From contig CAKSVM010000005.1 of assembly GCA_934503195.1 (NCBI GenBank), positions 1-64,000 of the forward strand: DNA of 64,000 nucleotides, read 5' to 3'. Shown here one piece after another: positions 7,025 to 13,386 of the stretch; positions within the stretch are counted from its first letter, which is position 1, and the number at the start of each line of letters is the position of its first letter. Position numbers and translations under genes: made by a program. The notes under the pieces were generated by a model. It was not told the origin of the DNA and searched no databases. It saw only the letters and a program-made list of their open reading frames with translations. Origin of the DNA: an uncultured Eubacteriales bacterium (GTDB taxonomy: Bacteria; Bacillota; Clostridia; Oscillospirales; CAG-272).

Positions 7025-7051
7025 CCGGGCGACGGAATTTCCGCCGCCCGG
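7025..7051. terminator. Hairpin between the two convergent SBP genes
   Basis: CCGGGCG (7025-7031) pairs with CGCCCGG (7045-7051), extended past a mismatch by CGGAA/TTCCG. The minus side continues with TTTGTTTCTT, the plus side with CTTTCG, so it can serve both genes but fits the minus-strand gene better. Confidence 0.7.
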
Positions 7052-7068
7052 CTTTCGCGCGGGTGAGA

Positions 7069-8526
7069 TTATTTCGAGTAGCTTTCGTAGAGATCATCGA
7101 GACGCTGTTCAAGATTGGATTTTCTCGACTCGAAGAAGCTTGCCAGCCCCTGTGAGCCGGACATGACATAGTAGCAGAGAAGGTCGGAATTCGCGCCGAG
7201 TTCGGAGTAGAAGACGTCGGCGAAGGCGAAGTAGGTTGTGGACGAGATTATGTCAAGCATCTCGGCGGTGTCCTCGTCGCGGGCGTATTTTCCTTTGAGC
7301 GCGACGTCGTAGTAAGCGGGGATTATGTTGTTGTAGCCGTCGGCCGCCATAGCTTCGAGGATAAAGGTGCATTTTCCGGGATCCTCGACCGTGGCGGGGA
7401 TCGACGCGACGGTAACCGTGCGGAGAACCGACGTTATGTAATCTTCCTGATTCTCGTCGTACTTGGGGTAGGGAATGATTCCGAAATCGCTCTTCATGTC
7501 GCGGAGCTTTTCGACGTTCATGAGCGTTCCGCTGATGAAAGCGGTGTTTCCGGCGATGAAGGCCTCGATCATTCCGTATCCCTCGGGCATCTTCGCGCTG
7601 TAGCGGAAGGCGTCGCTCTGACAGAAATTGAAGATTTTGTCGAAAACGTCGACTTCCTTCTCGCTCGGGAAGTCGATGACCTGACGTCCTTCGGCGTTCT
7701 TTGACGTGAGCGAGCATCCGGTCGAGTATTGGAAGGGATTGTAGCCGTTGGTGTCGGTGATGAGTCCGAAGAGATCGTAATCGCCGATTTTTCCGTCGCC
7801 GTCAATATCCTGACTGAACTCCGAGGCGGTCTTTATGAAGGTGTCAAGCGTCCATTTGCCGCTCTTGACAAGCTCGTAGGGATATTCGACTTTGTAGTCG
7901 TCAAAGAGCTTGGCGTTGAAGAAAATGCAGTTTGAGGCGATCAGCGTCATGAGCGAGTAGTCGCCCATGAGCGAATAGAGATGACCGTTTATCGTGGCGT
8001 TTTCGTGATAACCGGATTTCCAGTAAGGCTTGTCGAAGTCGATGAATTCGGCGTTCGCGACGTCGTGGTAAAGACTGTCGACCGCGAGCGGGAGGATTAT
8101 GTTCGACTGTCCGGTGACTATGTCGTACGTGTCGTCTCCGGCCATGACCGACGAGCGGATCAGCGACTGATACGCGTCCTTTGAATTCCAGAGTCCCGGA
8201 GTCTGTATGTAATCGAAATTGACGTCAAACCGCTCCGAAATCGTCTGATTGCGCCTGAATACCGCGTCGTCGACCACATCGCCGCTCTGCTCAGCGTCAA
8301 ACTCATAGCCCAGTTCCTCGCGGACAAGGAAGGTGATCGTATCGCCGCCAAAGCTGCGCGCGGGAAGATCGTCGTGTACAGCGCGGTCGTCCTCAGGCGC
8401 GGAGGTTTCTTCGGATACGGGTTCTGTGGTCGTCGGCTTGTCGTTTCCGGCGTCGGACCCGCAGGATATTGAAGACGCGACCATAAGAATTGAAAGAAAA
8501 AGCGAAATTAGACGGTTATTTTTCAT
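7069..8526 (-). CDS. Extracellular solute-binding lipoprotein (sugar ABC type), copy 2
   Basis: The 485-residue paralog of the gene at 5547 has a signal peptide with lipidated Cys22 (SSISC), a Thr/Glu/Pro-rich tether to about residue 50, then a family 1 solute-binding domain. Shared blocks include DGDGKIGDYDLFGL (an EF-hand-like calcium loop), DFGIIPYPKYDENQEDYIT and AEMLDII near the C-terminus. The start is set by AAGGAGG 8 nt upstream, and the promoter at 8570-8598 is consensus. As with copy 1, there is no neighbouring permease, so it either lends itself to a transporter encoded elsewhere or acts as a surface sugar sensor. Confidence 0.85.
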   Translation of the reverse strand: MKNNRLISLFLSILMVASSISCGSDAGNDKPTTTEPVSEETSAPEDDRAVHDDLPARSFGGDTITFLVREELGYEFDAEQSGDVVDDAVFRRNQTISERFDVNFDYIQTPGLWNSKDAYQSLIRSSVMAGDDTYDIVTGQSNIILPLAVDSLYHDVANAEFIDFDKPYWKSGYHENATINGHLYSLMGDYSLMTLIASNCIFFNAKLFDDYKVEYPYELVKSGKWTLDTFIKTASEFSQDIDGDGKIGDYDLFGLITDTNGYNPFQYSTGCSLTSKNAEGRQVIDFPSEKEVDVFDKIFNFCQSDAFRYSAKMPEGYGMIEAFIAGNTAFISGTLMNVEKLRDMKSDFGIIPYPKYDENQEDYITSVLRTVTVASIPATVEDPGKCTFILEAMAADGYNNIIPAYYDVALKGKYARDEDTAEMLDIISSTTYFAFADVFYSELGANSDLLCYYVMSGSQGLASFFESRKSNLEQRLDDLYESYSK

Positions 8527-8569
8527 AAAATTGCCTCCTTTTTATTTACTGTTGTCTGCTGTATATTCA

Positions 8570-8598
8570 ATTATAGCAGAATTCACGGATCGTGTCAA
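8570..8598 (-). promoter_or_regulatory. Consensus sigma-A promoter of solute-binding protein 2
   Basis: On the minus strand TTGACA (8598-8593) and TATAAT (8575-8570) with 17 nt between. Confidence 0.9.
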
Positions 8599-8638
8599 TT
8601 CAAAACTGAGCATTTTCCTATCAATTTTCAGCAAATAT

Positions 8639-8672
8639 ATATGCCCTCGGGGTTTGATCCCCGGGGGCATAT
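8639..8672 (-). terminator. Hairpin after ispD
   Basis: A 14-bp stem (8639-8652 and 8659-8672, one G·U pair) with loop TTTGAT lies 4 nt beyond the ispD stop. The U tract is poor, so it may act as a weak terminator or as a 3' stabilising hairpin. Confidence 0.6.
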
Positions 8673-8676
8673 GGTT

Positions 8677-9429
8677 TTACGGATTTTTTCTGAGCAGAAC
8701 CTCGGCTACGGCGAGATCGGCGGGAGTCGTGAGCTTTATGTTGTCGGTGCCGCAGTCGACAAGCTTCACCGGATAGCCGATATGCTCGGCGAGCATATTG
8801 TCGTCGGTTGCGGTGAAGCCCTCCTCCTTCGCCACATACGCCGCCGCGCGGTAAAGCTCGGTCTTGAAAACCTGCGGCGTCTGCGCGAGCCAGAGCGAGT
8901 CGCGGTCGATCGTCTCGGCTGCGAATCCGGCGGCGTTCGCCTTCTTCACCGTGTCGCTGACACGCGACGCCGCCGTCGCGGCTCCGTGATTGTACGCCGC
9001 GCGGATGACCTTTTCGATCTTTTCGGGAGTTATAAGGCATCTCGCGCCGTCGTGGATCGCGACGAACTCCGATTCGTCCGAAACCGCCTCAAAGCCGCGA
9101 AGCACCGATTCCTGACGCGTCGCGCCGCCGACAACAACCTTCGCGAGCTTCTTCGGCGAATATTCCTTACGGTATTCCTCGTAGAAATCAAGCTCGTCGG
9201 CCTTTGCCGAGACGATGATCTCGTCGATCACCGGACAGCTTTCAAACGCCTGCAATGTCCTGACGATGACCGGAATCCCTTCGAGGGTCAGTAACTGCTT
9301 CGTCCTGTCGGCGTTCATCCGCGTGCCGCTTCCGGCGGCGGCGATTATGGCTGAGGTGAAATGATGTGTGTTCGCGCTCTTTGAGAGAGTCCGTACAAGA
9401 GACGCGATTTCCTTTGTGTCAAGCTTCAT
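8677..9429 (-). CDS. ispD: 2-C-methyl-D-erythritol 4-phosphate cytidylyltransferase
   Basis: Third enzyme of the MEP isoprenoid pathway: transfers CMP from CTP to methylerythritol phosphate. The nucleotide-binding loop AAAGSGTRM is at residues 30-38 with the conserved Lys44 of TKQ following. The GGATRQESVLRG, HDGARCL and TPQVFKTEL blocks of the family are all present. At 250 residues it is slightly longer than E. coli IspD (236) because of about 24 extra residues before the core. It overlaps the barstar gene by 11 bp, with GAAAGGAAC upstream of its ATG inside barstar, so it is translated as the third gene of the barnase-barstar operon, an unusual partner. Confidence 0.93.
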   Translation of the reverse strand: MKLDTKEIASLVRTLSKSANTHHFTSAIIAAAGSGTRMNADRTKQLLTLEGIPVIVRTLQAFESCPVIDEIIVSAKADELDFYEEYRKEYSPKKLAKVVVGGATRQESVLRGFEAVSDESEFVAIHDGARCLITPEKIEKVIRAAYNHGAATAASRVSDTVKKANAAGFAAETIDRDSLWLAQTPQVFKTELYRAAAYVAKEEGFTATDDNMLAEHIGYPVKLVDCGTDNIKLTTPADLAVAEVLLRKNP

Positions 9430-9700
9430 TGTTCGTGTTCCTTTCGGTCGGTTGATTTATGACGTGTATGAATTCGTTTTCCGCGGCCTCGGAGATGACC
9501 GCGAGAACCCGCTCCGCATATCCGCCAGCTCCGGGGCGGCTGATTATTATTGTCGTCGGCTCGGAAATGTCGGTCAGGCAGTCATAGAGTGCGTCGAGAT
9601 TCTTTCCGTAGTATTCCGGGAATCCGAAGAGCTTTTTAAGATATTCGTGCGCGGGAATTCTTTCTTGGAGCCGGTCGGCGTTTATCAGAATCACTCTCAT
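9419..9700 (-). CDS. Barstar-family ribonuclease inhibitor
   Basis: The 93-residue protein matches barstar (about 90 residues): an opening VILINADRL strand, then the inhibitory helix region FGFPEYYGKNLDALYDCLTD, where conserved acidic residues plug the RNase active site, and a closing IHVIN strand. It should stay in the cytosol. The start ATG at 9700 is chosen over 9706 because GGGGAGG lies 6 nt before it and would be only about 1 nt from the other. It begins 2 nt after the barnase stop, and its own end overlaps ispD by 11 bp. Close coupling to the RNase ensures inhibitor is made with the toxin precursor. Confidence 0.9.
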   Translation of the reverse strand: MRVILINADRLQERIPAHEYLKKLFGFPEYYGKNLDALYDCLTDISEPTTIIISRPGAGGYAERVLAVISEAAENEFIHVINQPTERNTNNEA

Positions 9701-9702
9701 TC

Positions 9703-10350
9703 TCATTCCTCCCCGTAGAGAAGCGTGAAGCTCTCGTAGTGATCGTCGGTGTAGTAGATGAGTCCGTCGTTCGAGAATACTATACGCTTCGCACCGCGCG
9801 AGGATTTTCCGAGCGTGTCGATATCGCACTCGGTATAGGTACGGCCTTTCTTTGACGGCAGAAGTCCCTCGCGGTTTCCGAAGGTGTCGCCGCCGATCGA
9901 ACAGCCCTTCGCGTATTCCTCAAGCGAACCGCCGCTCCAGCCGAGCTTTCTCGCCTCGGATTTGGTGATGAAGTTTGACGGAAGGTGTCCGGAGGTGTGG
10001 ATGTAGAGCGCGACGTCGTCCTTTTTGGTGTATGTTCCGTCCTCGTCGATCACCGGGTCGGTTTCAGGCACGGCTGTTTCGGGCTTTGCCGTCGTTTCCG
10101 GTTTGGCGGTTGTCTCGGGTTTCGCTGTTGTTTCAGGTTTGGCCGTAGTCTCTGGTGACGTCTCGGGCTTGACTGTTGTCTCGTCAGATATTTCCGGAGT
10201 TCCGGATTCCGGGGCGGTGTCCTGATTCACTACCGCGTCGACGATGTCGAGTATGTCCGAAATCTCCTGCTGCCCGCATCCGGCCGCGCCGAGCGCGACC
10301 AGAATCGTGAGGATCAGCGAGAGAAGCCGCAGGAATATTGATCTTTTCAT
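9703..10350 (-). CDS. Lipid-anchored barnase-type ribonuclease (N1/T1 family)
   Basis: The C-terminal 95 or so residues are clearly barnase: LPSNFITKSEARKLGW, then GCSIGGDTFGNREGLLP and DHYESFT. Residues equivalent to the barnase active site are all present: Lys130 (K27), Glu174 (E73), Arg185 (R83), Arg189 (R87) and His204 (H102). In contrast to secreted barnase, residues 1-25 form a lipoprotein signal ending LGAAGC with lipidated Cys25, and residues 58-92 are a PETTAK tandem-repeat spacer. This predicts an active RNase tethered outside the membrane. CGGAGAAACGCAATG gives the start, and a perfect promoter lies at 10376-10404. The lipobox position -3 is Ala rather than Leu, so cleavage by ordinary signal peptidase cannot be excluded. 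Confidence 0.92.
   Translation of the reverse strand: MKRSIFLRLLSLILTILVALGAAGCGQQEISDILDIVDAVVNQDTAPESGTPEISDETTVKPETSPETTAKPETTAKPETTAKPETTAKPETAVPETDPVIDEDGTYTKKDDVALYIHTSGHLPSNFITKSEARKLGWSGGSLEEYAKGCSIGGDTFGNREGLLPSKKGRTYTECDIDTLGKSSRGAKRIVFSNDGLIYYTDDHYESFTLLYGEE
10075..10179 (-). repeat. PETTAK-coding tandem repeat in the barnase gene
   Basis: An 18-bp unit encoding P-E-T-T-A-K is repeated about four times between imperfect copies (residues 58-92). The copies differ at third codon positions, so the repeat is old or has been kept for its protein property: an extended, probably wall-spanning linker. Confidence 0.85.
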
Positions 10351-10375
10351 TGCGTTTCTCCGTTTTTTTGATTAT

Positions 10376-10404
10376 ATTATAGTCTTATAAAAGGATTTTG
10401 TCAA
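10376..10404 (-). promoter_or_regulatory. Consensus promoter of the barnase-barstar-ispD operon
   Basis: On the minus strand TTGACA (10404-10399) and TATAAT (10381-10376) with a 17-nt spacer; both hexamers are perfect. It diverges from the ogt promoter 30 bp away. Confidence 0.92.
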
Positions 10405-10433
10405 GTCATCGATGTAAATTTTCATTATACCTC

Positions 10434-10462
10434 TGGACACATTGCGCGGAATGTGGTATAAT
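10434..10462 (+). promoter_or_regulatory. Promoter of the ogt-acetyltransferase operon
   Basis: TGGACA (10434-10439), 17 nt, TATAAT (10457-10462) preceded by TGTGG. Confidence 0.82.
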
Positions 10463-10492
10463 ATCCGTATAATATGCTTTTGGAGGAAGAAT

Positions 10493-10954
10493 ATGGAAAG
10501 ATACTCATATAAAGAATTCATTGGGCTTGTGATCCGGATCGGAGTCACGGGGGATCATGTAACCTCGCTTGTACGCGTTGACAAGGCCGGGGAGGATGAT
10601 CCGACGCCGCTTTCCGAACGCGCTTTCGCCGAACTCTCAGAATATTTCGCGGGGAAGCGGAAGAATTTCGATCTCCCGATCGCTTATGAGGGAACCGAGT
10701 TCCAGAAAAAGGTCTGGAAGACTCTTCTCGATATTCCTTACGGCGAGACGAGAAGCTACCGCGAGATCGCGAGGGCGGTTGAAAGTCCGAAATCCTACCG
10801 CGCGGTCGGCGGCGCGAATCATCTGAATAAAATCTGCATCCTGATCCCCTGTCACCGCGTCGTGAACGCCGACGGCAGTCTTGGCGGCTATGGTGGCGGA
10901 CTTGACATGAAGGAAATTTTGCTTGATCTTGAAAGGAAGTATAAAGATGCCTGA
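10493..10954 (+). CDS. ogt: Methylated-DNA–protein-cysteine methyltransferase
   Basis: Suicide repair protein that moves alkyl groups from O6-alkylguanine to its own cysteine. The 153-residue protein has the acceptor motif PCHRV with Cys120, preceded by the helix-turn-helix region IPYGETRSYREIA and the asparagine hinge GGANHLN. ATG 10493 is chosen over the upstream in-frame 10442 because TGGAGGA lies just before it and 10442 is upstream of the expected transcription start. It overlaps the following acetyltransferase gene by 8 bp. It lacks an Ada-type regulatory domain. Confidence 0.93.
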   Translation: MERYSYKEFIGLVIRIGVTGDHVTSLVRVDKAGEDDPTPLSERAFAELSEYFAGKRKNFDLPIAYEGTEFQKKVWKTLLDIPYGETRSYREIARAVESPKSYRAVGGANHLNKICILIPCHRVVNADGSLGGYGGGLDMKEILLDLERKYKDA

Positions 10955-12083
10955 AATTTACAAAGGACGCGGAAATTCCGCGATGCGTGAGGATTATATA
11001 GACTTCATAAACTACGTCTTCGGCTTCAACGGAACAAAGGATGACTTCGTGAAGCTTCTCCCGAAGCTCTACAAGCCGGAATATCTCCCCTGCGAGAACA
11101 ACTACGTCGTCACCGAGGACGGAAAGCTGAAGGCCGCGATCGGAGTCTATCCGCGTGAGCTTGACGTCATGGGAACGAAGCTTAAGTTCCACGGCGTCGG
11201 AAATGTCGCGGTGCATCCCTATTCCCGCTCGAAGGGATATATGCGCGAGCTTCTCGGAACGGCGTTGAAGGACATGATTTCGTCCGGAGCCGATATGTCG
11301 GATCTCGGCGGACTCAGACAGCGTTACGGATATTTCTCATACGAGGTCGCGTCGGCCGTGATGAAGTTCAGCATCACGCCGACGAGCCTTCGCCACTGCT
11401 TTGACGGAATCGGACTTTCACCGCTCGATTTTACCGAGTTGAGGGAGGGCGACGAGGAGACGCTCGATCTAATCGCGTCGCTCCACGCGAAAAAGCCGTC
11501 GCATATGTCAAGGCCGCGCGAGAGCTTCCTCGACATCGCGCACAGCTGGAACCGCCGGCTCTACGCGATCTTTGACGGCGGACGCTTTATCGGATATTAT
11601 ATCGACAAGCTCGTCGAGCTTACACTCGCGGATATCGCGGATTTCGACCGCGTCGTGCGGAATTTCGTCGCGAAGAACGGCTCGGTCACGCTGACGCTTC
11701 CGCTCTTTGAGACCGGCATGATCAAGGCCGCCGAGAGAATCTGCGACGACGTCACGATGGCGAACGACCAGAATTACACTGTCTTCCACTGGAAAAAGGT
11801 GATCGGAGCCTTCATGCGGCTGAAAGCCGCGTCGTCGCGGATTCCTGACGGCGAACGGAGCTATCTCGTCCACGGCGTCGCTGGCGACGAGTTCTTCACA
11901 ATAACCGTGAGAAACGGGCTTCCCGAGATAAAGGAAGTCACCGGAGCCGAGATAGTCGAGCTTGAACACAAGGAAGCTGTCGCTTACTTCTTCGGCCTTG
12001 TCTCACCGGGAAGATTTGCCGACGGACTCGCCGCTTCGTGGTTCCCGCTCCCGCTTTTTGTCGACAGCGCGGATCATGTCTGA
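10947..12083 (+). CDS. Eis-like GNAT N-acetyltransferase
   Basis: The 378-residue protein has the N-terminal GNAT fold with the acetyl-CoA loop VAVHPYSRSKGYMRELL (roughly residues 86-102), where the family's R/Q-x-x-G-x-G/A motif is SRSKGYM. The total length matches Eis-type proteins made of two GNAT halves and a small C-terminal SCP2-like domain. Eis enzymes acetylate amines such as aminoglycosides or lysines in proteins; the substrate here is unknown. The start is the ATG overlapping the ogt gene, with GAAAGGAAG upstream, so the two are translationally coupled. Confidence 0.75.
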   Translation: MPEIYKGRGNSAMREDYIDFINYVFGFNGTKDDFVKLLPKLYKPEYLPCENNYVVTEDGKLKAAIGVYPRELDVMGTKLKFHGVGNVAVHPYSRSKGYMRELLGTALKDMISSGADMSDLGGLRQRYGYFSYEVASAVMKFSITPTSLRHCFDGIGLSPLDFTELREGDEETLDLIASLHAKKPSHMSRPRESFLDIAHSWNRRLYAIFDGGRFIGYYIDKLVELTLADIADFDRVVRNFVAKNGSVTLTLPLFETGMIKAAERICDDVTMANDQNYTVFHWKKVIGAFMRLKAASSRIPDGERSYLVHGVAGDEFFTITVRNGLPEIKEVTGAEIVELEHKEAVAYFFGLVSPGRFADGLAASWFPLPLFVDSADHV

Positions 12084-12114
12084 AAAAACTTTTAGAAAAT
12101 TTACGGAATAGGTA

Positions 12115-12143
12115 TAGACAGAAACGAGAAAAAGTGGTATAAT
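12115..12143 (+). promoter_or_regulatory. Promoter of the yybS-like/gdpP/rplI/dnaB operon
   Basis: TAGACA (12115-12120), 17 nt, TATAAT (12138-12143). Confidence 0.8.
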
Positions 12144-12180
12144 ATATCACTATGGAATTTTCTTCACGGAAAAGAGGTGG

Positions 12181-13380
12181 ATGGGCTTTATGGAAAAAGG
12201 GCAGAGCGCAGCTAAAATCGGTCGGCGGTCGTGGATTCCGATCGCCTTCATTGTCGCGACCTACGGCGGGCTGACGCTCGTCATGGGTCAAAACGGCGTC
12301 ATCGGACTGCTTGTTCCGCTCGCCGCATCGGCCGTGATGCTTGTCGGTATGCTGTTTGAGAACGAGGAGAAGATTGACATTTTCAGCCTTCTGATGCCGA
12401 TTATGAGTTATGCCGCGGTTGTGTCGGTCTTTGCGATGCTCATCCGCGATAATCTCACCGACGGGCTTATAAACGCGGTCATAAAGCCGCTCCCGATGCT
12501 TTTTCCAGGCGTGATCTCGTTTGGAATCTGGCTTTCTGTAAGGCTCGGAAAGAACCGCTCGTTCGCGATCGCCTTCTCGGCCGCGCTCGGGACGATTTTC
12601 TGGCTCATCGTCGCCGGAATCAACATAAAGCACATCACCGGAAAGCTCGACATTGAGCAGATAAGAGCGGTTCTCGACGCGTTTTTCGAGCCGCTTCGCG
12701 CCGCGCTTGCGAGCGTCACGATCGACTACAAGGGAAACGGGGTTCAGGTCTACGGCGACAACGAGATCGCCGGAATGATCGCGATAGCAAAGCGCACCTT
12801 CATCGGCTCGCTCGGAGCGGTCATGATGATCGCGGCGTACATCGTCACGCTTATCGCGCGGATTTTCGCCGCGCTTTCGGGGCTTCCGTCGCTCTTCCCG
12901 TCCGAGGAACACGACGAGATCGCGTTTGTTCCGGTCGAGGAGGATCCGGACGATATCGACATACTCGTCGAGCGGATAAGATTCCCGTGGCGGATCGAGA
13001 TCTCGACCGTCAGCGCGGTCGTCGCGCTCGCGGCTTACGCGGTCAGGATAATCTTCGGTCATCCCGAAAAGACGCTTACGATGGTCACGGTCGCCGAGAA
13101 TCTGATGATTCTCCTGATGCCGGGACTCGTGTATGTCGGCATCCGCGCGGCTGTCACGTCGCTCGCCGGGAAATCGCGCGGGATGTTCGGATTCAGATCA
13201 CGGAATGGGAATCCGGTCTTCGCGGTGCTGTTTATAATCATCGCGGCGGTGCTCTTCTTCATAAGCCCGTCCGCGCCCTTCATGCTTTTCGCCGCGAACG
13301 GCGCGGTTGATATATTCTCTGAAAATTTCCGTCGCGCGGAGGCACTTCACTACGACGACGCCGACGACCGAAAGGAGTGA
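12181..13380 (+). CDS. YybS-like polytopic membrane protein (DUF2232 position)
   Basis: The 399-residue protein has about eight hydrophobic segments and charged loops, with no catalytic motif I recognise. Its place directly before gdpP, rplI and dnaB is the place of yybS (DUF2232) in Firmicutes; the assignment rests mainly on that gene order and on size and topology. The function of YybS is not established. GAGGTG lies close to the ATG at 12181; an in-frame ATG at 12190 is an equally possible start. The C-terminus is rich in Asp/Glu (YDDADDRKE) and ends 6 nt before gdpP. Confidence 0.6.
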   Translation: MGFMEKGQSAAKIGRRSWIPIAFIVATYGGLTLVMGQNGVIGLLVPLAASAVMLVGMLFENEEKIDIFSLLMPIMSYAAVVSVFAMLIRDNLTDGLINAVIKPLPMLFPGVISFGIWLSVRLGKNRSFAIAFSAALGTIFWLIVAGINIKHITGKLDIEQIRAVLDAFFEPLRAALASVTIDYKGNGVQVYGDNEIAGMIAIAKRTFIGSLGAVMMIAAYIVTLIARIFAALSGLPSLFPSEEHDEIAFVPVEEDPDDIDILVERIRFPWRIEISTVSAVVALAAYAVRIIFGHPEKTLTMVTVAENLMILLMPGLVYVGIRAAVTSLAGKSRGMFGFRSRNGNPVFAVLFIIIAAVLFFISPSAPFMLFAANGAVDIFSENFRRAEALHYDDADDRKE

Positions 13381-13386
13381 TCCGGA

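Noticed and set aside
9701..9829. Barstar extended upstream to 9829 in the same frame
   Set aside because: The extra 43 residues lie over the barnase catalytic region in another frame, while GGGGAGG directly precedes ATG 9700 and barstar proteins are about 90 residues.
10072..10179. PETTAK-coding 18-bp repeats as a CRISPR-like or VNTR non-coding array
   Set aside because: The repeats are in frame inside a clear barnase gene, and the units vary at silent positions.
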